A stretch of 10,182 bases of DNA from an uncultured Christensenellaceae bacterium (lineage in GTDB: Bacteria > Bacillota_A > Clostridia > Christensenellales > UBA3700). The notes under the pieces are model-generated. The model was not told the origin of the DNA, ran no database searches, and worked only from the letters and a program-made list of their open reading frames with translations. The position numbers and the translations under genes are program-made. The stretch covers positions 1 through 10,182 of the forward strand of contig CALWKT010000003.1 of the NCBI GenBank assembly GCA_944381335.1, given 5' to 3'. This document shows, one piece after another, positions 1 to 7,609 of the stretch (the first letter of the stretch is position 1; every line of letters starts with the position of its first letter).

Positions 1-47
1 CGCGTATATTTTTTTTGCCGGAGGGAAAAATATAGCCGAGGAGATCT

Positions 48-287
48 ATGAGAGAGATAAAATTCGGAATGAACGCTGTAAAAAAGAGGGTGAGTCTGCT
101 TGCCGGGCGCGAGCTGGTACTTGTCGTCAACAGAGGCAGGAACAAGATCGAAAAACTGCGGGGCAGGATCGACGAAGTTCACGAGAGCATATTCACTCTC
201 AGAGAAAGCGAAGGGAAAATATCGTCGTTTTCTTACAGCGACGTGCTGACCGGAAACGTCAAGTTTTTTCCGCCTGATCATATCTGA
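48..287 (+). CDS. veg: Veg family protein
   Basis: A 79-residue basic protein recognised as the Veg family, slightly shorter than the Bacillus subtilis protein (86 aa). Family hallmarks visible are the N-terminal K-x-x-V stretch, the central basic N-R-G-R-N-K-I-E segment (residues 28-36, corresponding to the G-G-R-x-K-x-x-E motif) and the C-terminal F-S-Y-S-D-V-L-T-G-x-V-x-F pattern (residues 61-73), which matches the S-Y-x-D-I-L-T core of Veg. In B. subtilis Veg is a small cytoplasmic protein linked to biofilm regulation and spore outgrowth; its molecular action is not well understood. The ATG at 48 follows a GAGGAG ribosome site at a good distance. It is followed by its own hairpin terminator, so it is transcribed separately from the coat gene downstream. 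Its promoter would lie mostly off the left edge. The synteny with ispE supports the assignment. Confidence 0.88.
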   Translation: MREIKFGMNAVKKRVSLLAGRELVLVVNRGRNKIEKLRGRIDEVHESIFTLRESEGKISSFSYSDVLTGNVKFFPPDHI

Positions 288-295
288 GAAACTTT

Positions 296-322
296 GCCGC
301 TCGCAGAGCGGCGCTTTTTTTT
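296..322 (+). terminator. Rho-independent terminator of veg
   Basis: A perfect 7-bp GC-rich stem (296-302 with 306-312, GCCGCTC/GAGCGGC) with a GCA loop is followed by a run of eight T (315-322). It starts 8 bases after the veg stop codon and separates veg from the next gene. Confidence 0.9.
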
Positions 323-323
323 G

Positions 324-353
324 TAATATTACGGTTTCCCGCAAATATACTTA
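324..353 (+). promoter_or_regulatory. Sigma-E-like sporulation promoter of the coat gene
   Basis: TAATATT at 324-330 fits the B. subtilis sigma-E -35 pattern KMATATT exactly. After a 15-base spacer, TATACTTA at 346-353 shares the central ATAC of the sigma-E -10 (CATACAMT) but only 4 of its 8 positions. Transcription would start near 359, which is downstream of the GTG at 357 and upstream of the ATG at 384. That agrees with the ATG being the true start. The sigma-E reading is an inference from consensus knowledge and from the expected mother-cell role of the gene. Confidence 0.42.
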
Positions 354-374
354 TTAGTGACAAAACTAATTAAC

Positions 375-379
375 GGGGG
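375..379 (+). promoter_or_regulatory. Ribosome binding site fixing the coat gene start
   Basis: GGGGG lies just upstream of the ATG at 384. The alternative GTG at 357 has only AT-rich sequence in front of it and no Shine-Dalgarno match, so the ATG is preferred. Confidence 0.6.
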
Positions 380-383
380 CAAT

Positions 384-1877
384 ATGACAGTTCAAACCAG
401 ATTCAGCAAATACGTAAACGAAAGCCTGACGGCTGAAAAATGCGAGCAGAGCGTGCTCGCGTGCACGATAGACACTTCGTCAAAAGGCGGCGCGGACAGG
501 ATATTGTCTGCCGGCGCTCAGGTGTCTTCGCTCAAGGCGGTTGCGGCTGACGGACAGGTGACTGTGAGCGGCAAACTCAACGTGAAAGCGGTCTATCTCA
601 CTCCCGAAGGAACGCCGGACAGCGTTGACTACGTTTCCGATTTTTCCAAGACGCTCGTATGCCCTTCGGTCGGGCAGGAAAGCGCGGTGACTGTCCGCGC
701 GGAAGTCGTCGACGTGCAGGCGGCTGTCGAGGGGGATTCGATAAGGATGCAGACCGTCGTAAGCATATGTCCGTACGCGGTCACGAAAAAAGAGTACGAT
801 CTGCTTGAGGAAGCGGACGGCGCGTTTGTGAAACGCACGGAAAGCAAGTTTGCCCGTTTTGCCGGATTTGTCGAGGCGGCGTGCCCGGTAGACGAGCAGT
901 ACGCGACGGGCGCGGTCGTGGAAAAAGTGCTTTCCTTTAATTGTACTGCGGACGTGTGCAAGGTGACGTCGGACAATGCGGGCGCGGTCGTGGAAGGAGA
1001 GGTCTGCGCGGTCATAGTATATGTCAGCGACGGCAAGGCAGTGCAGAAAAATCTGACGATGCCTTATGTTTGCAGAATGGATGTCGGTGAAAACGCAAAG
1101 GCGGACGTGGTTGCCGAGGTCAGCGGATGCAGACTTGTGATCGGCGGTCCGGCAACGGAAAACGTATTTGAAGTTTCTGCTGACGTAGCTTTGACTGCGG
1201 CGGTTTACGAAAGCTACGGCGCGCAACTGATATCGGACGCGTATTGCCCGGTAAAAGAACTGAAAATTTCGCGCCTGTGTTTGTCTTATGACGATTATCT
1301 GGATACGGCGAGGACCAGGGAAAGGATAAGCGGCAGCGTTGAAACGGATGACGGAGTGGGAATTTCCAGGATCGTCTGCGCGCTGGAGAAAGACAACGCG
1401 ATCGCGACCGTTGAAATAAGGGACGACAAAGCGTACGTTGACGGCGTGCTTGCGGTTACGGTGATCTATCTCAGCGACAACGACGATTACAAGAGCGTAG
1501 ACGTGGATCTGCCTTACTCGGTTCAGATCGCGCTGTGTGAAGGCGTGAAAAAAACAGACGTGAAAGCAAGCGCCTGCGACGTTTTCGCGAAGGTCAAGAG
1601 AGACAGCGAGATCGAGGTCAATGCCACCGTATGCGTCAGCGCGGTATGCTACGGCGAAAGCGTGATATGCGCCGTGGACGGCGTTGAGGAAGGAGCGGAC
1701 CTGAAACCGTGCGAGGATTCGGTGGCGATATATTACGCAAAGAAAGGCGACACACTCTGGGATATTGCCAAAAAGCTCAGCATGTCGCCCGAAAGCATCG
1801 CCGAGCAGAACCCCGACGTCGGAGAGAGGGTGCAGCAGGACGTAAACGTGGTGGTTTACAGAGAGGTCGCCGTGTGA
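384..1877 (+). CDS. sipL: SPOCS (DUF3794)/LysM spore coat morphogenesis protein, SipL-like
   Basis: A 497-residue protein counted from the ATG. About 440 residues consist of three divergent beta-rich repeats of the SPOCS (DUF3794) type, roughly residues 10-130, 180-280 and 300-425. They share a V-x-G-x-[LV]-x-V-x-[AV]-x-Y-[LV] strand pattern (for example around 'VSGKLNVKAVYL', 'VEGEVCAVIVYVS' and 'VDGVLAVTVIYLS'). A C-terminal LysM domain follows at about 448-497, with Y-x-A-K-K-G-D-T-L-W-D-I-A and a later E-Q-N-P. This order, the length (C. difficile SipL is about 520 aa) and the position between veg and ispE match SipL, the clostridial coat protein that binds SpoIVA through its LysM domain on the forespore surface. 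No signal peptide or membrane segment is seen, as expected for a mother-cell cytoplasmic coat protein. Other SPOCS/LysM paralogues exist, so the symbol rests largely on synteny. An in-frame GTG at 357 is an unlikely alternative start. Confidence 0.8.
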   Translation: MTVQTRFSKYVNESLTAEKCEQSVLACTIDTSSKGGADRILSAGAQVSSLKAVAADGQVTVSGKLNVKAVYLTPEGTPDSVDYVSDFSKTLVCPSVGQESAVTVRAEVVDVQAAVEGDSIRMQTVVSICPYAVTKKEYDLLEEADGAFVKRTESKFARFAGFVEAACPVDEQYATGAVVEKVLSFNCTADVCKVTSDNAGAVVEGEVCAVIVYVSDGKAVQKNLTMPYVCRMDVGENAKADVVAEVSGCRLVIGGPATENVFEVSADVALTAAVYESYGAQLISDAYCPVKELKISRLCLSYDDYLDTARTRERISGSVETDDGVGISRIVCALEKDNAIATVEIRDDKAYVDGVLAVTVIYLSDNDDYKSVDVDLPYSVQIALCEGVKKTDVKASACDVFAKVKRDSEIEVNATVCVSAVCYGESVICAVDGVEEGADLKPCEDSVAIYYAKKGDTLWDIAKKLSMSPESIAEQNPDVGERVQQDVNVVVYREVAV

Positions 1878-1883
1878 TATAAT
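1855..1883 (+). promoter_or_regulatory. Internal sigma-A-type promoter for leaderless ispE
   Basis: TTTACA (1855-1860, five of six bases of TTGACA), a 17-base spacer and TATAAT (1878-1883, perfect) lie across the last codons and stop of the coat gene. With the usual spacing, transcription would begin at base 1890, the A of the ispE ATG. This would give vegetative expression of an isoprenoid gene that sits behind a sporulation gene. Confidence 0.7.
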
Positions 1884-1889
1884 TATTAC

Positions 1890-2699
1890 ATGGACGAAAT
1901 AAAACTCAGAGTGCACGCAAAGGTAAACCTCACGCTCGGGATAACGGGCGTAAACGCAAGAGGATATCACGAACTGGATATGCTTTGCTGTTCCGTTTCG
2001 CCGTACGACGAAGTGACGGTGAAAAGGGCGAGTGAAATAAAAGTGATCATGGACGGCGCAGTATGCGGGGAGAAAAACACCGCATACCGCGCCGCTTTGC
2101 TCATAAAAGAACAGACGGGAGAATCGCTGTGCGTGGAAATAAAAAAAGGCATACCCGTCGGCGCAGGTCTGGGAGGTTCGTCCGCAGACGCGAGCGCAGT
2201 GTTTTACGCCGCGGTGAAGCTCGGTCTGATTGACGAAAAGACGGCTGAGAAGATGTGCGTCTCGGTGGGGAGCGACGTCGCCTATATGATGAGAGGCGGA
2301 TATTGCAGATTGCGCGGAGAGGGAGAAAAGATAACTCCGCTAGGAGAGATAAATTTCCGTCTTGCGATCGTGCAGAAAGAGCAGGGCGCTTCGACCGCAG
2401 AAGTCTACAAAGGATACGACGCTTCTCCGGTAAAGGGTCTGGGAGTTCCCGCCGTGCTCAGAGGAGAGCCGTATTACAACGTGCTTGAAAGGTCGGCGGT
2501 GGAGAGATGCCCTTCGATCTACGAGGTGAAGGACAGACTCCTCAGGCTTTACGGCAACGCGACTATGACGGGAAGCGGAAGCGCGGTTTTCGCCGTAGTC
2601 GGTGAAAATGCGGACGAGGAGAGATTCCTCAGAGAATTTTCGGACTGCGGGTTCGCCCGTATCGTTGAAACCGTTCCGTGCGGAATAGAGAGCGTCTGA
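1890..2699 (+). CDS. ispE: 4-diphosphocytidyl-2-C-methyl-D-erythritol kinase (IspE)
   Basis: A 269-residue GHMP-family kinase that phosphorylates CDP-methylerythritol at the 2-hydroxyl with ATP, a middle step of the MEP route to isoprenoids; cytosolic. Diagnostic features in order: A-K-V-N-L near the N-terminus with Lys11 in the catalytic position, G-Y-H-E-L at residues 25-29, the glycine-rich ATP loop P-V-G-A-G-L-G-G-S-S-A-D-A at 89-101, G-S-D-V with Asp129 as the catalytic acid/base, and the C-terminal GHMP motif M-T-G-S-G-S-A-V-F at 226-234. Length is normal to slightly short for the family (about 280). The ATG lies 12 bases after the preceding stop. The intervening sequence has no Shine-Dalgarno match and instead carries a TATAAT box six bases before the ATG, so translation is probably leaderless. 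The reading frame looks intact. Confidence 0.95.
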   Translation: MDEIKLRVHAKVNLTLGITGVNARGYHELDMLCCSVSPYDEVTVKRASEIKVIMDGAVCGEKNTAYRAALLIKEQTGESLCVEIKKGIPVGAGLGGSSADASAVFYAAVKLGLIDEKTAEKMCVSVGSDVAYMMRGGYCRLRGEGEKITPLGEINFRLAIVQKEQGASTAEVYKGYDASPVKGLGVPAVLRGEPYYNVLERSAVERCPSIYEVKDRLLRLYGNATMTGSGSAVFAVVGENADEERFLREFSDCGFARIVETVPCGIESV

Positions 2700-2718
2700 T
2701 CTTTCAGACATACGAAAG

Positions 2719-2749
2719 CCCCTGCCGTGAACACGGGCAGGGATTTTTT
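2719..2749 (+). terminator. Rho-independent terminator of ispE
   Basis: A 7-bp stem CCCTGCC/GGCAGGG (2720-2726 with 2736-2742) with a 9-base loop is followed by six T (2744-2749). It lies 20 bases after the ispE stop. Confidence 0.85.
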
Positions 2750-2792
2750 ATGAAAAATTATCATTATACAAGCAGTCGTGTATACGTTTTTA

Positions 2793-2822
2793 AAAGCCGG
2801 TATGTATGCATATGCGGGCTTT
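2793..2822 (-). terminator. Probable terminator of the three-gene minus-strand operon
   Basis: On the minus strand, AAAGCC (2822-2817) pairs with GGCTTT (2798-2793). Inner A-T and G-T pairs continue across a GG mismatch, and only four T follow. It begins directly after the stop codon of the last operon gene. The short T run makes it a weaker call than the ispE terminator facing it. Confidence 0.45.
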
Positions 2823-2823
2823 C

Positions 2824-3834
2824 TCATTCGGATCCGGCAGGCTTGTTTATATTCGTTCTTTTGCCTGAATAAACGCAGTTTTCTTCTGTGTCAGCCGAGA
2901 GTATATAGGTAAAGAAATCTCCAAGATTTTCGTTGTATTCGACCGTAACGTTCAAGGCGTTTTCGCAGTTTTTGGCAATATATGCCATATCTCTTAAAAT
3001 CATTTTATTGCAGTAAGAGTAGTCTTTCTGAGAGGTGTACACATATATGTCGCCTGTCACTTTACAGCTGTCTGCCTTTGTTTTTGAAATGCCGAATATG
3101 CCTATGGTATTGTTCGCGATATCGAAACGGCAGTCTGCAAAGTGTGTTTCGCAGTTGACGATCTTGCCGTAATTATTGACGGGGAACGGAGAAATTATCA
3201 ACGGCGCGCTGATAACTTTTTCGCTTATCTGTTGCCATCGGAAGGTCACCTTGCAGTCCTTTATCGTGCCGTGGTTTATGCTGGAGAACACTGAGACGGT
3301 TACTTCACGTGTCCCTTTTTCTTCGATCGCTACCGGGTCAAACTGACAAGTAAAATCAGCGGTGCAGTTTTCGACGAGAGCGCCGTCCTTCACATGTAAG
3401 AATACGGCAAAATTGTACGCGCCGGTCGGAGATTGGACTTTTTTGAACACGGTATTTCTTACTACGCCGTTTTCACCCAGAGTCCGAAAAATGATGGGAA
3501 AATTAGACAATGTGTGACCGCCTCCGTCGAACACGCCCGTGAACGCGCTTTCCACGATGGGAATGGAGACTGAAGACATATCTATGTCGTTTTTCATTAA
3601 AAAATATTTGTTTTCAAAATAAGATTCACCGTAGGTTATCAGTTTTTGGGAGATATCAACTATCTGCGATGCGTAATATATCCTGTAAGGATCCTCCGGC
3701 GTACCTGAACCGAAATTCGTACACGATTCCAGATTGACAGAACCTACGGTCATCGCAACGGCAATGCCGGCGATCGCAATCAGTACGAAGAGAGTGACTA
3801 TTGCCGCGGCGCGGAATCTGAACGAATTACCCAT
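2824..3834 (-). CDS. Membrane-anchored GLUG/beta-helix-like surface protein
   Basis: A 336-residue protein with a short basic N-terminus and one strong hydrophobic helix (residues about 9-30), read as an uncleaved anchor or signal. The next part, G-S-G-T-P-E-D-P-Y-R-I (42-52) followed later by N-D-I-D-M and F-T-G-V-F-D-G-G-G-H-T-L-S-N-F, is the typical opening of GLUG-type and related right-handed beta-helix surface proteins. The rest shows repeated short strands with V/I/F-x-N/D-C patterns (V-E-N-C, I-K-D-C, I-V-N-C, A-D-S-C), as in stacked helix coils. It probably sits outside the membrane. The ATG overlaps the stop of the upstream ATPase gene by 8 bases, and AAGGTGG stands 9 bases before it, so translation is likely coupled. 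The ligand is unknown. No enzyme motif is seen. Confidence 0.72.
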   Translation of the reverse strand: MGNSFRFRAAAIVTLFVLIAIAGIAVAMTVGSVNLESCTNFGSGTPEDPYRIYYASQIVDISQKLITYGESYFENKYFLMKNDIDMSSVSIPIVESAFTGVFDGGGHTLSNFPIIFRTLGENGVVRNTVFKKVQSPTGAYNFAVFLHVKDGALVENCTADFTCQFDPVAIEEKGTREVTVSVFSSINHGTIKDCKVTFRWQQISEKVISAPLIISPFPVNNYGKIVNCETHFADCRFDIANNTIGIFGISKTKADSCKVTGDIYVYTSQKDYSYCNKMILRDMAYIAKNCENALNVTVEYNENLGDFFTYILSADTEENCVYSGKRTNINKPAGSE

Positions 3835-6800
3835 AGAGCTTTTCCACCTTGAATTTAATGACGGTCAGACGTATTATCCTGAATACCGCCGCCGCGACGA
3901 TAACGCCCGCGCAGATCAGGAAGTAGGTTTCGGACATCAGCATGAAAACGTAACAGGAGTTTCTTTTGTATAGTATATAGAGCAGCGTGATCAAGGCAAG
4001 CGCCGCGATCCTGAGCAGAGTGTCGGTCAGTTTCACCGAGTAACCTTTCACGAACCTTTCGTAATTTTTGCGTGACGGCGCAAGCCGGTTTTCCTTTCCG
4101 GTCAGTTCTACGAATTCCGCGCAGATCAGCATCAGCAGACAAAATTCAAGACCCATTGCATAAGTATAAGCCAGCTGATCAGAGACCTGATTGGGAGAGA
4201 GGTAAATTGCCCTCGTGACGACGTGGAACACGGAATACAATCCGCTAAGAGCAGCCATAAGAACGGCGCAGATCACGGTGCGTTTCAACCACGCGCGCTT
4301 CATTGCGTACCCGGAGCCGAGCTGACATACGCATATTACTCCGTACAGCCCGAAGCAGAGACAAGAGTTGATAGCGCCCTGGAAGGACGCAGAAAGATAG
4401 TTCAGGTATAGTTCGGCAACCGAATCCGAAAGCCCCGTGGACGAGAAGATGCGCGATACCCAGTTCGCAAAGAACGCGATCGGGATCTGCGGCACGATGA
4501 AATAGAACGCAAAGACGATGAATATGGCAAGCCTGAACATCTTGTTCACGAGTTTCTGTTCGGCAGAAGTGTATCCGCGCATAAGACGTGCGCGCGTTTT
4601 TTTCGCGTCTCTGAGTTCTTCGTCTGAGACGGCGCAATGCTTTTTGTCTTCTTTTTCAAGCTCCAGGTATTTTTCCACGTAATCGTACCCGGCGTCCTGC
4701 GCAATGAGTTTTTTCAGCACGGAAGCGCGTTCTTTCAGAAGCGCTGAGTTGTCTTCTTTTTTAGCTGAAGCGAAAACGCAAAGCGCGGACAGCACGTCTT
4801 CGTAAAGAATCAGAGCGTCCTGAGTTTCGTTTCCGAAAATCGCCTCGGAAAGCTTTTCTTTAGCGTTGAGGGCAAAAGCTTCTGACTTTCCGATATCGGT
4901 TGAAGAATAATAATCCGACAGAGCAAGACAGCACAGCGCGCCGTCGTAACCGGCGTCTTCGGAGCGCGCCAGGCAGACCGACAGCGCGGTGGAACATTGC
5001 GGGGCGCGGAAAGGCGAAAGACACGCCATTCTGAGCGTGAGGATCGAGATCTCCTTTATTATTTCCGGCGAAAGTTTGAAACTGCGCAGGATGTTTTCGG
5101 CTTCGTTTATCCTCGTTTCAAAAAAACGCGCGGTCCTGAAAAAAGAATCTGCTTTCTTTTCACAGTCCTTGCAGTACAGCCTGACGAGGGTGACGGCTAC
5201 GTTTTCGTCTTTTCCGTCAAGCGAGCTTTTCAGTAGTTTTCTGCATTTGCGGGCATATTTGTTTTTTCCTCCGGTTTTGCCCTGGAGATAGAAGCAGTCG
5301 GATATCCTCGACATAAGCGAAGCGTTTCTTAGCACGTCGTCAGGGCATACGGTCGCGCACAGGTCTTTTGCCATGAGCAGACAGTCCTGAGCGTATGAAT
5401 AGTACCCGTATTTCACCGCCAGATCGCCCAGCGCTTCGTAAAAATCAAGAGCGACAGCGGCTTTGCCCGCTTTGTCGTCGCCGAAATCGGAGTATGCGCG
5501 ATTGAGCGCCATGTTGGTGAACAGCTCTGCTTTTTTTGCCGTCAGGGAGCCTGACGACAAGGCGGCGAGCAAAAAGCTCCTGACCCGTTCGGGTTCTATT
5601 CCGTAATCGAAAAGTTTTCTCCACGTTGCCACCGGGATATCCGGGTTCTGCATTTCGGTCAGAAGAGAAGCTTTTGCGCCGTTTTCACCCAGATAACCGG
5701 CGTACAGGTCAGTCTTGTCGGCAAGCGCGCAGAAGCGAGCGAATTCTGTTGATTTCAGATCGTCGGCAGGTCTTGCCTCAAGTGCGGCAAGCACCGCTTC
5801 GACCACGCGTTTTTCCGTGCCCGTGTTTGTAAAATACGATTTACAGTATTGCTTTATCAGATTGTGATTGAAATCCCACGCGCCGGTTTCCCTCTGGATC
5901 AGGTTGCTTCTGAATATCTTTCTGAAGTAGGAGAATTTTGCTGATTCGAATTTCAGCCCCATTCTCGTCAAAGCGTCCTCGAGGAGAGGTTCCGTCATTC
6001 CGTATACCGAGCAGGCGATCGCGCATACGAACGCTTCACATTCTTCTTTGCCTATTTTTACGCCGGCTTCTTCAAGCAGCCCGTAAAGCTGTTTTTCCAC
6101 CGTGGGAGGGCAGTCTCTGATCATGTCGGACAGATATCCTACGATCGCTTCGTCCGCCTTTACTCCGGCGGCTTTTCTTTCCTCTATCTTTTTGAAATCG
6201 TCGGCGCCTATGTTGTTGAGTTTCTGCAAAAGGGTGAGCAGATATATCGGCATACGGCACGGGTTGTTTTTCCCGCCCTTCGCAACTATGGCGTCCATTA
6301 TTTCAGGGATCGCGTCTTTGTGGTTGACTCTGAAGAAATGTTCGGAAACGCATCTGATGTCTTCTTGTGAGAAATAATCCAGATCAAGAGTCTTGTCAAA
6401 GACCGCCTGAGCGTATCTCAGCTGATAGTAATCCGTCGTGCAGGAGACCACGACTTTGACCTTGTCGTTGAGGGCGTTGAGGTTGAGCCACTTCAGTTTG
6501 TTTTCGTATTCCGTTTTCGCAAGCTGATTGATAGCGTCAACGACGATCACCAGTTTGCGTTCTGGAACGAAAGAGGATACTGCCTGGTAAAACTGCCTTC
6601 TCAGAGTTTCTTCGTCAGGGGCGAAGTCGTCCGGAACATCTTCGCCGGCAAGTTTTTTAAGCTTGCAGAGAAAGAGTTTCAGCATGCTGGCGACTGAGGA
6701 GGATCTGTTGTCCGCGTTCGTGAAGAACGCGAGCACGTCGTATCCGTCGTCCTGAGCGGACTTTGCGAATTTTGCAAGGAGTTTGCTTTTTCCGCTGCCC

Positions 6801-7609
6801 GAATTTCCTGAAACCAGCAGGGCTTTTCCGTTTCCTTCAAGGAACTCCGTCATCACGGAGAGTTCTGCCGCTCTGCCGGCAAAACCTTCGGCGGAGATCT
6901 CCGCGAAGGTCTCGTGCGCCGTCAGGCTTTCTTCGACCGGGTTTTTTGCTTCCGTTTCGGCAAAGTCTTCGGCAAACAGACCTTTCAGCCTGTCAGAGAC
7001 TTCTTTTTCGAAAGAGGGATCGCAGACTATGCTTTGGCTTTGCTTGTCCCAGGTCGCCTTGTATGTGAAAACTCTGTCGGGGAATTCCTTTATGAGACGC
7101 GTTCTGAGTTCTTCAAGTCTCTCGCGGTCTTCTCCCCGGGATACGAAAGCCTCTCTCGCATTGTCGTCGTCGCCGTAGTCGACCGGCTCGCGCAGATAAA
7201 AAACGCATCTGTCCGTCTTATTGTAATAATTGGTCGCAAAAGCGATCTCCATTTCCGTGATGCTTTTGTTTTTAAAGGCGGGATTGTCCTGAAGATTTTC
7301 TGCATTGAGCGCGGCGATCACTTCCTCGGAAGGAGGGATCCATCCGTATCTTTCCCCGAGAAGGACGACGAAGTACGGCTCTGTGCGCTTTATTTCGTCA
7401 AAGCATGTGAAGATGATCTTTTCGGAAGCGGCTTGTTCGCTTTCTCCGCCTGTATCAATGCCCCAGCGCAGATCGATGAATTCTACGTTTGCGCCCGCTT
7501 TCCGCATAAAGTCGGCAAGTTCGGGAGTGATCCTTTCTCTGATGATATCGCGTTCGGTCTGCATGTCGGCAAACGTACTGGACAGAAACAGCGTAATATT
7601 CCGTATCAT
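3827..7609 (-). CDS. DUF4062-STAND NTPase with C-terminal membrane domain
   Basis: A 1260-residue multidomain protein. Residues 1-100 are a DUF4062 domain: F-L-S-S-T-F-A-D-M-x-x-E-R-D at 8-21, D-L-R-W-G-I-D at 46-52, and V-V-L-L-G-E-R-Y-G-W at 81-90. A NACHT/STAND-type ATPase follows: Walker A G-N-S-G-S-G-K-S at 268-275, Walker B L-V-I-V-V-D-A-I-N at 353-361, a sensor-like V-V-V-S-C-T-T at 386-392, and a winged-helix end with W-D-F-N-H-N-L-I at 578-585. Residues about 600-1000 are alpha-helical and TPR-like. Residues about 1025-1245 contain roughly six membrane helices. DUF4062-NACHT-repeat order is known from animal NWD1 and TEP1 and from bacterial STAND proteins; such proteins are signal-gated oligomerising switches. 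The hydrophobic tail is unusual. AGGAG lies 8 bases before the ATG, and the start overlaps the upstream stop by 4 bases. No nuclease or protease motif is seen. A defence role is plausible but unproven. Confidence 0.85.
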   Translation of the reverse strand: MIRNITLFLSSTFADMQTERDIIRERITPELADFMRKAGANVEFIDLRWGIDTGGESEQAASEKIIFTCFDEIKRTEPYFVVLLGERYGWIPPSEEVIAALNAENLQDNPAFKNKSITEMEIAFATNYYNKTDRCVFYLREPVDYGDDDNAREAFVSRGEDRERLEELRTRLIKEFPDRVFTYKATWDKQSQSIVCDPSFEKEVSDRLKGLFAEDFAETEAKNPVEESLTAHETFAEISAEGFAGRAAELSVMTEFLEGNGKALLVSGNSGSGKSKLLAKFAKSAQDDGYDVLAFFTNADNRSSSVASMLKLFLCKLKKLAGEDVPDDFAPDEETLRRQFYQAVSSFVPERKLVIVVDAINQLAKTEYENKLKWLNLNALNDKVKVVVSCTTDYYQLRYAQAVFDKTLDLDYFSQEDIRCVSEHFFRVNHKDAIPEIMDAIVAKGGKNNPCRMPIYLLTLLQKLNNIGADDFKKIEERKAAGVKADEAIVGYLSDMIRDCPPTVEKQLYGLLEEAGVKIGKEECEAFVCAIACSVYGMTEPLLEDALTRMGLKFESAKFSYFRKIFRSNLIQRETGAWDFNHNLIKQYCKSYFTNTGTEKRVVEAVLAALEARPADDLKSTEFARFCALADKTDLYAGYLGENGAKASLLTEMQNPDIPVATWRKLFDYGIEPERVRSFLLAALSSGSLTAKKAELFTNMALNRAYSDFGDDKAGKAAVALDFYEALGDLAVKYGYYSYAQDCLLMAKDLCATVCPDDVLRNASLMSRISDCFYLQGKTGGKNKYARKCRKLLKSSLDGKDENVAVTLVRLYCKDCEKKADSFFRTARFFETRINEAENILRSFKLSPEIIKEISILTLRMACLSPFRAPQCSTALSVCLARSEDAGYDGALCCLALSDYYSSTDIGKSEAFALNAKEKLSEAIFGNETQDALILYEDVLSALCVFASAKKEDNSALLKERASVLKKLIAQDAGYDYVEKYLELEKEDKKHCAVSDEELRDAKKTRARLMRGYTSAEQKLVNKMFRLAIFIVFAFYFIVPQIPIAFFANWVSRIFSSTGLSDSVAELYLNYLSASFQGAINSCLCFGLYGVICVCQLGSGYAMKRAWLKRTVICAVLMAALSGLYSVFHVVTRAIYLSPNQVSDQLAYTYAMGLEFCLLMLICAEFVELTGKENRLAPSRKNYERFVKGYSVKLTDTLLRIAALALITLLYILYKRNSCYVFMLMSETYFLICAGVIVAAAVFRIIRLTVIKFKVEKLYG

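Noticed and set aside
321..351. Sigma-A promoter (TTGTAA ... TATACT) for the coat gene
   Set aside because: The spacer would be 19 bases and the -35 overlaps the veg terminator T run; the sigma-E-like reading fits better.
480..1970. A 496-codon open frame on the minus strand opposite the coat gene
   Set aside because: It mirrors the coat gene codon structure, has no ribosome site, and its product is low-complexity, His/Arg/Val-rich with no motif. The plus frame has clear SPOCS and LysM domains.
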